Shown here piece after piece: positions 11,901-22,834 of a stretch of DNA of 42,861 nucleotides. The notes under the pieces were generated by a model, which ran no database searches, was not told the DNA's origin, and saw only the letters and a program-made list of their open reading frames with translations. Source of the stretch: Lenisia limosa (Eukaryota > Breviatea). The position numbers and the translations under genes are program-made. The first letter of the stretch is position 1, and each line of letters begins with the position of its first letter. The stretch covers positions 1 to 42,861 of the forward strand of contig LPNZ01004383.1 in NCBI GenBank assembly GCA_001655205.1. The letters run 5' to 3'.

Positions 11901-14754
11901 TTTCTTCACTGCTTGACTGGGCAGTCTCATCCAAAAGAGCTTCCTCTCTCAGCGGGTCAACCTGGATGTCTGTGGCCGATGGCACGTCATACGGCGGGAC
12001 TGCGGTGTTAGCAAGTTCTGAAAATAATAGCTGATATCAGCGAGCAAACACACAGTGGGACTCGTGATTTGAATGGCTACGCACGCTACTGCCGTCATGT
12101 TGGCTTTCGGTATCTCGAACAACAGGGGTCTCCTCAGAGCTAATCAGCATAAATGAAGCAATTCAATGGTAGTCTCAATCATGAGCAGATAATGGGATGA
12201 CAGACTCCTCATACTCTTGGGCCTTCTTTCTCTCCTGTTGGCGAGCCCTCTCAGCCTCGTCGCGAGGAGAGGGCTGCGCCGACACCCCAAGGTCATCGCG
12301 GTACAGAGGTCCGTCGGACTCGTTGTCTTCTGCTGCCTCTTCACGCTCACCTGAATTGTAAGTCCGCACCTCCATTTCTTGGTTTTGTAATGTAATACTA
12401 TTTCTTTAAAGCAGTTTATATTTGTGTATATCACAATTTTTCGGGAAAGAGAAACGTGTGAAAGAGAACTATGGTTAGAGAACTATGGTTACCAAGCCTA
12501 CTGTCCGACCCCGGCTGCCACTTGCTCCGATGGAACTGATCAAGGGTGTCACGTGCACGGGGAGGAGGCGCCCGTGGGGTGCGTCGGACCCAACCAGTTG
12601 AGGCTGGCGTGGATGGCCGACTCGAAACTTGCTTTTGAGGAGTGGATGGTGCTGGAGAGTCACGGAAGCACTTCGACAAACTATGATCCCCCCCTTTCCC
12701 AATACTTTGAGAAGACGGTGTTTCCTCGTCCTCGTCACTGTCTTTTTGGGTTGTTTTACTCCACACAGGTTTTCGCGACCATGGTAGAGTTTTAGCTGCT
12801 TTCTGGGCTTCTTTTCGAAGTTTTCTGTTGGCGCGGAATACCTGTCAAGTTGTCAATCAGAAGCCTTTCAAGTTGTTCAAAGAATGTAATACAGGCCGAT
12901 TGTACCTCTAATTCGTCTTCACTGGACGTGACAAGTTCTTCCTTGAAGGTCGCTTTGATTTGATCCTCAGAGTCCGAGGATGATGATGCTGAGATCATTA
13001 CTACTGCCCACATATCACAACGTCCCTTCTGCATTGGAAACTTAGAATAGACATGAGCTCCGTTTCATTTATTTCCAGTACTATGATATCGCCCTACTCA
13101 CAGAAGTCACTGACAGGGTTGCCATTGATGAGGCTGAAGTAGTTTGAATGCTGGACGCGAGCCTTCTTCACCTCGCGTCGCCGCTTGCTTGCCTCAAGAA
13201 CTTTCTCCATCTCACGCTTCCGAAGCCTCTTCTTCCGAGCGGCATCCTCCTCATACGGCTTCTGCGGCTCATCAACAATAGCGGACCAGCCGTCAGGCAG
13301 TTCGTTGCGGCTACGCGGCTTGAGACTTTCCTTCGCCTTCGCAACAGGCAACTTTCGACTATGCTCACTTTGCCAGGGCTATCAGGGTTAACGAAAGCAA
13401 AATAAATTATCAAGTGGAAAGGAGTTTTGAAATGATTCAGCTTCGGTTTCGCCTTTTACGGTCAAAGCAGATATTATTATATAATTGGTGCATGGGGCAG
13501 TGAAATCAACAAGAGGGTATACTTACCTTTTTGGCCAGAGGAATAAGGACATCATCGTCTTCACTTTGATGGTAGTCCAGGGATTGATCAGAGTCTTTTT
13601 CCGCCTCGTCAGATTCACTGAATAGTGTGACCCCAAACAAAAATAATTATTGCAACATGATGAAATACTACGTGGTAATTGGGGAAACGGAGTTCTATTA
13701 TCGTTTAGAATTACAGTTTGCCCAACAAACTCTGAGTCAGAAGGATTAGGACGTGTGAGAGAGGAAGTGGGTATGGGGTCTGAGCGCTTAGCGGCGGGAG
13801 TGATAGCCGAGGCTGGGGTGAAAGATCTGGATTTGCTTTTACGCGACTTCTGAAGATATTATAAACGGCAGACAAGGTAAGAAGCAGTAACGCAGCCTTA
13901 CGCTGGGGGTGTGGCTGGGGGTACTTCCGAGGCGAGTTGCCGGTGCGGGGCGATGCCTTCTCGAGTCCAAACGCGGCAACACGCGACTGTGGTGTCAAGG
14001 TGCCAACAAGCCTCGTGTTCATGGGCAATACAGCGAGTTCAATTGTTTGACTTGTTTAAATATATGAGAAATAAGGCTTTTGAAATATGTTCAGAGTCAC
14101 ATCACCAATACTCACGTGGATGGCGAGGCCCACGGAGATTCCATTTTACTGCTCACGGACGCGATATCATCCGACTCGGACAGCGACTCCTCGCTGGATT
14201 CAATGTCGTCGGGGTGTCGTGGCGTATATCTTGGCGGCAACGTCGGCTTAGTGTAGCGCTGCCCAAATTCCCAGCCTTTTCCTGGAGGGGAACGTGAAAA
14301 AGAAGAGGGGGAGGGGTTACGGGGGTTATCAAAAGGTACACAAACAAAACAAAACACAAAGCAAACCAAAGCAAAAACAATCAGTCCCAGCTAAATTGAA
14401 GCAAAATCCCATCTGAGACAAATACAAAACTGGGGCAATTGGTATGGAAAGAAGCCACAAATATTCTTATGATGAAAGGCAAAGCTTGAAATTCAATGCA
14501 TCAATCATCTGGCAGGTCTCAATAAACGTTACCTGCATATTCAGGGCGAACAGGATCTTCATCAGAGGACTCACTGAACTCTTCACTGCATATTTTAGAA
14601 ATACGATGTCTCTCAAAAGATCTATTAAAATTTGCCAAGAAATGGTAAGGAAGTTTGCAATTATCAGTTGACCGTTGGCGAACCTTGGAGGAGAGGGGAG
14701 GGAATACATCGAAAGAATCCGCTTAGCGGTGGCATCCCGATGTGAAGGAGCCAT
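8968..14754 (-). CDS. Ras GTPase-activating protein with long disordered N-terminal half
   Basis: ATG at 14754 (MAPSHRDATAKRIL). The first ~3 kb of exons encode Ser/Asp/Glu/Pro-rich, basic-patched sequence (FSESSDEDPVRPEYAG; ESSEESLSESDDIASVSS; RKKRLRKREMEKVLEASKRR; QKVSSRPSTPASTGWVRR) that looks disordered. From about 10.70 to 9.40 kb the exons form a RasGAP domain in family order: STLFRENSAATRAW (arginine finger in LFR), VGLATVYGREWLRKVL, IDPSRLPAEPHGMEYVAKNL, SFLFLRFINPALVTPYAAG (the family hallmark), ATRALIVVSK, VLQNLAND. The C-terminus is VVQGDDEGSCTF, stop at 8968-8970. It should speed GTP hydrolysis by a Ras-type GTPase at membranes. An in-frame TGA at 12175-12177 falls in a well-formed intron (donor GTATGA in the frame of ERKKAQ, acceptor GATTAG), which joins both halves in one gene. 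The N gap 11419-11531 lies in or beside an intron. One junction near 13.9-14.1 kb stays unresolved. The RasGAP call is firm; single-gene status is likely. Confidence 0.85.
11532..11607. repeat. 30 bp minisatellite entering an assembly gap
   Basis: Two near-identical 30 bp units (GGAACAAACACCAATA, then ACTTCCGTTCGTG) lie at 11532-11561 and 11562-11591. A decayed third starts at 11592. The array begins right at the end of the gap 11419-11531, so more copies are probably hidden in it. It sits inside the RasGAP gene, most likely in an intron. Confidence 0.75.
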
Positions 14755-15083
14755 TTTAGGGCTGTACGAAGAGGGAGGCCTCTTAATAATATGACAAAAA
14801 ACAAAAGTTAATGTTCACTGTCCATTATATTAATTATAAAACTCTGCGCAGTTAAGCACTTAATCAAAATTGCTTTGTTCCAGCTTGGTTCCTGCCAAGT
14901 TCCCGCCCTCCAGCGTTTTTTTTCATAAAAGGTTCCGGCACGGGTTGTTCAAAAAAAATGCCTTAAATTCATAAATTGTTCATAAATTGAGATTGAGAAG
15001 CACAGAAGAAGCACAAACTCTTTGAAAACTCTGCACAAACTAGAAACTAGACACAGAACAAGACCTTCTGTTTTTTGGGAACA
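14755..15083. promoter_or_regulatory. Shared upstream region of RasGAP gene (-) and NDH2 (+)
   Basis: 329 bp separate the two divergent start codons, so both promoters must lie here or in the first introns. A GC-rich patch (CCGCCCTCC, near 14903) sits in AT-rich surroundings. No canonical TATA box is evident. Confidence 0.45.
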
Positions 15084-18000
15084 ATGATTCGTCTTGCCCA
15101 TGGACGCTACGTATGTATTCTACATGTAATTCGAATTTTCTAATACACTGTAGCTTGGAATGGGGCTCAGGCACTTCAGTCGTGCAGTCACTGGTAAGTT
15201 TCCTTTTACTGTTTGTTCATCATCTTTCATCATCTTGTGTTGGTTTTGTTTTGCCTTTTTTTTCATACTACCAAATAATTACATTTTTACTTAACTCAAA
15301 AATATTATAAAAACAGGAAATGCACTCACACTGTTAAACCTCTCACCTTCGCTCTAATAGTGTAGGGAAATGCACGCCTTTAAATCGTGTCACAGCCTCT
15401 CTTTCCACAATCTTTCCTGGTTTGAGGTCCTACGTATTGACTGAAGTGCAAGAATACATTTTTTTTATGTTTGGTTTTTGAACTTATAAAGGATAGGTTT
15501 TGTACAGCGCTATCGGAACAGAATCGCCAAGCCTCATGCTCACAGAGAGAAAGTCACCATTCTTGGAACTGGATGGTGGGCATTTTAATCTATTTTGAGG
15601 TGTTTAATAGGGATTGAGGCTTCCGTTCAGACATTTGTGAATCAATCATATTCTGACTCTCCAGGGGAGCCATTAATATGTTGCGGACATTAGACACCTC
15701 TCTTTACGATGTAACAGTTGTTTCTCCTCGCCCCTTCTTCGTCTTTTCCCCTCTTTTGCCATCGTGAGACTGGCTGACGTGTATTTGGTTTTAAAGATAG
15801 CAAGATTATTACATTTCTGTATACAGATAATGAAGAAAATAACATATTACAGAGTTTCAGTGGGCACTATTGATTCAAGGTCAGTTATCGACCCAATCAG
15901 ACGGTTCTGCAAATCTAAGAACAAGGTGGGACCAGGAGTGGTGAAGGAAAGTTGACCACATACGATGTGGATTGATATACTAGGATGTTACTTTTTACGA
16001 GGCTGAATGCACATCTGTAAACTTTGAAGAGAAGACACTCCGCTGTATTGGTATGATGAAGTTTTTCTTTCGAACATCTCAATTATTTACTTTATCTCTT
16101 TGTGCTCATCAATGATAGAAGTTAACAACGCTGTGAAGAACCCACCTGAATTGACCTTGGATTACGATAAACTTGTTGTGGCTGTGGGAGCGACAAACAA
16201 TACCTTTAATGTGAGTTGCTTTTTAATGCATAATACTTAGGCTTTGCTTCTGGGCTCCTCTTTGTATCTTTGTTTACCTTCAGGTACCTGGTGTGAAGGA
16301 ACATACCGTTTTTATGAAGGAAGTAGAAGGCGCTGAAAAGGTTTGTTGTTGTGTTTAATGAAAGCCCAAGTTCCGGCCTTTGTTTTCATAAGTGTGTCTT
16401 TCATCAACAGTAAAATGCTCCATTGTCCAATTCTTTTTGACTTAGCAGGTTCGCAACCGCATTATGACGTGTCTTGAAAGTGCCTCTATGCAATGCAAAC
16501 ATGGCCATGGTTGTGCGCCATGCTCACAGAAGAACAGTGAGTTGCAGAGGCTCCTGAGTTTCGTCATTGTTGGCGGCGGACCCACTGTAAGAGGGTGGGG
16601 TCTGATTCTTTGAGAACATTTCTTATTTTTAAGGGTGTAGAAGTTGCTGCAGAAATCCACGATTTGGTGCATGATGAAGTGTCCAAGTACTACCCTCACC
16701 TCCTCCCATTTATCAACATCACTCTGGTCGAGGCCTTAGACAGCATCTTGGGCATGTTTCCCCATCGCCTCATCGACTGTTTGTGTTTTTTGTACCTCTT
16801 TTTAGCCTATATTAATCTTGTGCTGGTAATCACGCTTTTTTCAAAATAATACAATTTGTTAACAACTGGTAACGAAGTATCAGCTTTTGGCCAAGCAATA
16901 CTATATAAATGGATGAAGTGAATCTTTTCCCATTTTACGTGTTTCATCATTACCTACTTTCGTAAATTCACTATTCATAGACGCGTCTGACAACTTTGCC
17001 CGGAACGGAGTCAAGATTTTAGTTAATACTACTGTCAATGAGGTGGAGGATGAGTCCGTCAAAATTTGTCGTGCTGACGGGTCATGTGACACCCTCCCTT
17101 CTGCTCTAACTGTGTGGGCTACTGGTTGGTGGGGGGGAGGGTGCTTACAAGACAGTGATGTTTGAGAGTGAGCATGTCTTCATGAAAGTTGGATTTGAAC
17201 GTGATGTGTGGTTGCCTCCTTGATCATGTAGGAAACACAAATTGGCCGTTAGTACAAGTCATTATCAACAGTATTGACGAACAAACTGGCAGAAATCTTA
17301 TGGTGGACTCAGAGCTGAAGGTATACGTCATGCACGCTATTTGGATGAGCTTCTTTTGTGTTATATTGCTTACCTTGATATAGTAAACACATCGGTCACA
17401 ATAACTGTCTTCTAGTTGGCTGGAGTTGATGATGTCTTTGCAATGGGTGACTGTTGTTCTACCCCTGAACACCCTCCAACTGCCCAGGTGTGCAGGGTGT
17501 TTGCTCAGGAAATCATTTTTAACCTTTGGTCCTGAGTTTTACGACTGTATCAATTGTTTTACGTCTTCAGGTGGCCAGTCAACAAGGATCCTATTTAGGG
17601 AAGGCTTTCACAGCAGTTGCGAAAAGTTGGTTTCCTCTGTTCTTTTTTTTTGGATGTTATTTCTCTTGTTTTTCTGAAATGGTGCTACTTTGCCCTTTTG
17701 ATAATATCATAAAATCAGTGTTTGAACAATTCAGACCAATCGCCTGGGTGCTTTCTGTTCTTCAAGCACGGAATGATGGCTTATGTCGGAGGCAACAAAA
17801 GCGTCATGGATGTTGGTGGTATTATTAGAGCTCCGGGCAATTAATACAATATATAATGATAATTAATACATATTATGACAAAATAAAAGGAGTATTAATA
17901 AAAAAGTAATACTGAAGAAACAGAAAAAACAGAAAACAGATGAACAAAAAAATACGCAATGGAACACTTTTTTTAATAAAATTGTTCTGAGACAATCAAC

Positions 18001-18419
18001 GAACAAAAAAAATAGTGTAAATAAATATAATACTCGTATATTAATATACATCACATATTAATACGTATTAATAAAATATTAATTTTGATATTAATACATA
18101 TTTATTCATATATATGTATATATATATATGATATATATTAAAAAAAAAGTAATATCGATAAGAATAATACTATTATTATTATTGACGATGAAAAATAATA
18201 CATGCCCGGAGCTCTAGTATTTATGTTATACAAAAGAAATGTAATTACACGTATCTGTTACTTGCTCAGGTTATGGGATTCTCTTCAGGTGGCTTTATGA
18301 CCTGGCTGGTTTGGAGAGGATTCTATTGGAACTCGCAGTACTCTCTCAGGAACACTTGTCTTCTCCTCATCGATTGGGCAAAAACTGGAATATTTGGAAG
18401 AGATGCGTGTCATTATTAG
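15084..18419 (+). CDS. Type II (alternative, rotenone-insensitive) NADH dehydrogenase, mitochondrial
   Basis: Seventeen exons (15084-15110, 15154-15193, 15366-15433, 15508-15575, 15665-15763, 15853-15925, 15984-16050, 16119-16210, 16284-16340, 16449-16586, 16634-16778, 16981-17124, 17232-17320, 17416-17487, 17571-17625, 17735-17818, 18289-18419) give 482 residues with every phase matching. The Arg-rich front ([17 protein letters not shown]) fits a mitochondrial presequence. First Rossmann site [14 protein letters not shown] (Gly65, Gly67) for FAD, second [15 protein letters not shown] (Gly239-241) for NADH, then [18 protein letters not shown] and [10 protein letters not shown], both family hallmarks. 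The C-terminus [10 protein letters not shown] follows a hydrophobic segment typical of membrane attachment. NDH2 passes electrons from NADH to quinone without pumping protons. An unusual cluster, C213-x5-C219-x2-C222, replaces the usual loop before the second Rossmann site. The last intron (470 nt) carries a TIR element. Confidence 0.95.
17826..18216. mobile_element. 391 bp AT-rich element with 14 bp inverted ends, in NDH2 intron
   Basis: TAGAGCTCCGGGCA at 17826-17839 is exactly inverted at 18203-18216. The 363 bp between is very AT-rich, with many ATTAATA/TTAATA motifs, a TA run near 18110-18140 and a TTATTA run near 18170, and no coding capacity. It fills most of the last NDH2 intron (17819-18288). 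It looks like a MITE-type non-autonomous element, but no clean target-site duplication is visible. Confidence 0.65.
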
Positions 18420-19206
18420 AGCCTTCTTGTTTTATGTTCATGTACTCTATTTATATAATTGTTTTACAAACACAAAAGAGATGGTATGAAGTTAACATTG
18501 CCTAAAAGAAGTTGCGTTCTTGAGTGATTCCTGCATTTAAATGAGAATATCTCGTCCAACCCGTTGCCAAATTGCCAAAACCATGGGTAGTATAAGGTAA
18601 AAGATATGCACACCCCATGGCCAAAACCTAGGAGGAGTTTTTAAGTATATATGTACTTTAGTTGCATATTTAATTTGTATCTAACATTTATTTCCCTGAG
18701 CCGGCCATTTCATGAAAGGACAGCAGTCCAAAGACTTGGACTGGACCCACGCGTGGTTGGACCGCGGAATACAAATTTTTGAAATTTATTCTTAGTCCCG
18801 GTCCCGATGCCCGATGATGCCCCGAGCTTGATTGTTCGTGTTTGTTGATGCGTTGGCAGATCATTGGGTTGAAGAAAGCGATATCTTCTCCAGTCTTCTT
18901 GGAGTAGAAAAAATTCTGGGAAAATTTGATGATGAATCAACAGTGAAAGATTGGTGAGTGACGATGAATGGCTCCAAAATGGCACAACAGACGCAAGAGA
19001 CTTGTAAGAGACAGTACTTGAGTCGGGTTTCCAGTCAATTTCTAATTACACTTATTGCCTAATTAGGAAAGTTATGTGTTTCCTAAATTGGAGCCTTTTG
19101 ATAGCCTATTTTCTCATTGAGAAATACTCAACAGATTTGGTACCACCGAAACACCTGATTAATCAGGCATATCCATTCTACAGTTCCATATAGCCGGGTA
19201 ACCAAG
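18420..19206. other. Intergenic between NDH2 and the PDI gene
   Basis: No exons I can support. A CCCGGTCCCGATGCCCGATG short-repeat tract lies near 18797-18816 in otherwise AT-rich DNA. An ORF on the minus strand at 18710-18985 has no recognisable features. The PDI promoter should lie at the right end. Confidence 0.4.
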
Positions 19207-22200
19207 ATGATGAAGTCTTTAATGATCTCTCTTTTTGCACTTTTTATCTTAATTACTTCTGTATACTCCAATGGTAAGATAAAACATGTTTTTGATTTAT
19301 TATCGTTTATGGTGAAAAGATTTATTGTTATTTTAGCCACTTTTTTGCTCTTTCCGACTTATATTGTCTAATAATTTTAGAATATGAGATTGGAGAATAC
19401 ATGGTCAGCCTTAACGATATGACTCATGATGCTGTCTTAAAGGAGACTGGTCCTACTTATGTAGTCAAGTATTTTACTACTTGGTGTGGTCATTGCAAGC
19501 GTCTGAAGCCTGGTATGTGGAAATATTGTGATTCACTAAAATAATAATGCCTATCTTGACCTCTTCCTCTGCTATCCCATGCTCTATTATTTTTGTGAAT
19601 ATTTTTTATAAAGTTGTATTTGGGATAGCACCTGCCATTCTTCTAAGTACACTCTTGAGTAACCATTTCTAGCTTGGGACGAACTTGCCGAGAATCTTGC
19701 AGACAATGAAGATGTGATTGTTGCTGAAGTTAATTGCGAGGAGAATTCTGGTGAGTTTTTTTGACAAGCAAAAGGAAACCCATTTTTCAAAATTAGAATA
19801 TCTGAATGACAGACATTTAGAACTCTGCAAAGAAGTTGATGTTGATGGTTATCCGACTATTTACAAGTGGCAAGGTGGAAAAGTTACAGGAGCTTTCAGT
19901 GGACCTTTTGAGGCANNNNNNNNNNNNNNNNNNNNNNNNNNNNNNNNNNNNNNNNNNNNNNNNNNNNNNNNNNNNNNNNNNNNNNNNNNNNNNNNNNNNN
20001 NNNNNNNNNNNNNNNNNNNNNNNNNNNNNNNNNNNNNNNNNNNNNNNNNNNNNNNNNNNNNNNCTGACGATGTCACCATGCTCACCCTTGACAACCACGC
20101 TGATGTTCTTGGTGACGGTGAAACTCATATTGTCCTCTACACCGCTAGCTGGTGTCCTCCTTGTATGTTTTCTGTCCTTTATTAGCTTAAGCTAAAATAC
20201 TGTCTTTTGTATTGTTATTGTTAAGGCCAAGACATGAAGCAAGCCTACGTCGACACTGCCGAAAATGTCAAAATGGATAAGGTGCACTTCCATGCCGTTG
20301 AATGTACCCAAGAAGGAAGTAAGCGTCGTTTGAATGGAGACATTGCAGAGTGAACTTAAATGTAATATATTTTAGTGGTCTGTGCTCAGATGCGTCTTGA
20401 GGGATACCCTGCTGTAATCAAGCACCTCAATGGCGAAGAGGAGCTCTTTGAAGGTCTCCGCAGTGCCCCAAAGATGCAAGCCTGGGCAAAGGGTTGGTTT
20501 ACTATTTATCATTTTCTATTTATACATTTATAGAAGAAATTGAACCCAACCGTGAGGAACCTCGTGCTCTTGAGAAGCCTGAGGAGAAGAAACCAGAAAA
20601 GAAACAGAAGAAACAGCAAAAGAAGAAAACTACTCCTCCACGTGAAGTAGGCGTCACAACAATGACTATTCTTACCATTCAAGGTCAAGCCCGGAGAAGG
20701 ACATGTTCAAATCCTCACTGAACAAAACTTTGTTGAGAAGACTGAAACTGGGGTTTGGGCTGTCAAATTCTATGCACCATGTAAGCTGCCGACGTGTACT
20801 AACTTTTCATCCATTTTCCATCTTGTTTCAACTAATATTATTTGTTATTTTACTACTTAGGGTGCGGCCACTGCAAGCAACTTGCTCCCAAGTGGGTTGA
20901 CCTTAGCAACCAGTTTGCTGAGGAGGAAACTGATGTCCCTGTCCACATCGCTGAAATGGACTGCACTGAGAACAAGCCTGTCTGTGAAGGCCTCTCCATC
21001 ACTGGCTATCCCACTCTCAAGGTTTGTAATATAATCTAACCTGTAATTCTCTGAATTATTGGAGTATTGATAACATATTTAGATCTTCCGTGAAGGTGTT
21101 CCTACTGACTACTCTGGACAAAGGGAAGTCAAGGACCTTCATGACACTATTATGACTATGACAGGGTTAGTTTCCGTCACTATCTTTGTGCAAATTTTCC
21201 CTCCCAATTTTACAGTCTAGACCCGTTTTAACTGAAGTCATGACTGAACAAGAATACCAGAAGGCTGTTGAAAACACTAATCATGCAATTGCTCTTTTCA
21301 ATCCTATCACCAAGACTCAGGAGGTACTGAATTTGGAATTTTTTGAAGTTGTGAAAATACAGCATTAACCTTTTAGCAATCCTTCAAACAAGCTGCTATC
21401 AAGTACAAGAGAATGGCTACCTTCATCATGGTCAGAGCGTATGTAGGGAAGCTAATATTGTTGATTATTCCGTGTGTATGTTGGGAAGCTAATACTGTTG
21501 ATTATTCCGTGTAATTAGAAACTACTTTCAAATTTTACAATTTCACATCCCAGTCCTGCCCCCGTTGCTTATGAAGTTGGCTCTACTGCCATGGTTGCTG
21601 TGTCCTCCCATGGTATCCTAAATGACAAGCTCGTTGGTGAAATCAACAAGGTTGGCGCTGAATCTCATTTCCTCATTTACCTTGTCTTCTTGTTTTGTTT
21701 ACCGTTGTAGAACTCTATTGGCGACTTCATGGATTTGCATAGCTATCCTCTTGTCACTAAGCTTGACGTCAAAAATTTCCGCAATTTTGTTCACCAAGAC
21801 CGCTTTACCATGATAGCTGCTCTTAAGAAAGACCAAGTCAATATGTTAGTAACAACAAATACAGTACACCATTTACCAGCCTAGTATGGTCCCTCTGATG
21901 GAAACGATGGCAAGGGAACAGAGAGGCAAAGTGGACTTTGGCTACCTTGATGCTGACGAATATGAATCCTTCATGATGCGCTATGAGTTTACTGGAGAGA
22001 CTCCCTTCTTCGTCATGATTGAGGGAGGCAACGAGGTCCACTGGCCCGTACCCCAGAACATGCATGAGAAAAAGATGCGTGACACTATGCAAGCCATCTT
22101 CAATGGCGAGGTTGGAAACTGCGTTGTTTTGAGACCTGTAATTGGCGAAACTGACACAGTAGGTCGAGTGCTTTGACGACATCAACAAGAAGTGGAGAGG

Positions 22201-22670
22201 TGAGACCAAATCCGCAGTTGAGGTCAACAAGGCTATGGGATACACTGGTACCATCACTCGTGAAACTGTCAGGAAGGCCAAGCCCACCGCCGATATTGTA
22301 AGTGGTTGAAATCACTCTGACTGCAATTGAGGACTTAGTAAACTGACCCTTGTAGCCTACAGATGAGCCTGCTGAGACCCCCAAGAAGGCAAAGAACACC
22401 AAGCCTTCCAAGACTCAGACCCACAACACTGAAGAATCTATGACCAACGACATGATGGACTCTGTCATGACCACTATGTCCCACCCGGCCTCCATTTTCG
22501 TTGGTGGCATTGCCGTCACCATGGCCTCGATGTTCACTTTCTCAGCTGTCAAGGAGAGACTAAGTGAGAGGCTGGTGAGGTCAATTTCAACCTGTACACT
22601 CTGATATTCATTCACTCTTGTAGCCCCCAAGCCAAAGAGAGCTGCCGCTATGAAGAAGAAAAAGATGTAA
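19207..22670 (+). CDS. Membrane-anchored protein disulfide isomerase with three CxxC active sites
   Basis: Starts MMKSLMISLFALFILITSVYS, a signal peptide. First thioredoxin domain has FTTWCGHCKRLKP (19482-19496) and GYPTIYKW. After an N gap (19916-20063) a second has TASWCPPC (the last Cys codon split by an intron at 20163) and EGYPAVIKH. A Lys/Glu-rich linker (EKPEEKKPEKKQKKQQKK) follows, then a third domain with KFYAPWCGHCKQLAP (exon from 20861) and GYPTLKIF. Two further redox-inactive thioredoxin-like regions are likely before the tail. Near the C-terminus a ~20-residue hydrophobic stretch (HPASIFVGGIAVTMASMF) is a transmembrane anchor, and the protein ends AAMKKKKM, which fits a cytosolic KKxx ER-retrieval signal instead of KDEL. 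Role: disulfide formation and reshuffling in the ER. The middle WCPPC site differs from the outer WCGHC sites and may have another redox bias. About 15 introns. Confidence 0.93.
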
Positions 22671-22834
22671 AACAGGAAACGGTAATATTGATACATTGAC
22701 TCAATTCTTACTCTTGGCAAAGGACTGAACAAGGTGTAAAGTTGCCAATCTGGGGTAGTGGAAAAAAGGGAGGGGCTCAGATGATTTGAGGTGACTGGTA
22801 TCAGCACTCTTTGATAACACAATATACTAGAATA
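22671..22834. terminator. Short convergent 3' region of PDI gene and EI24
   Basis: 164 bp separate the two stop codons, so both polyadenylation sites lie here or overlap. No canonical AATAAA is obvious on the plus strand just after 22670. Confidence 0.3.

Noticed and set aside
12175-12177. In-frame TGA taken as the end of a separate gene
   Set aside because: A well-formed intron removes it and both sides continue in frame with matching composition.
18710-18985. Minus-strand ORF between NDH2 and the PDI gene
   Set aside because: No splice support, no domain, and composition like the surrounding non-coding DNA.
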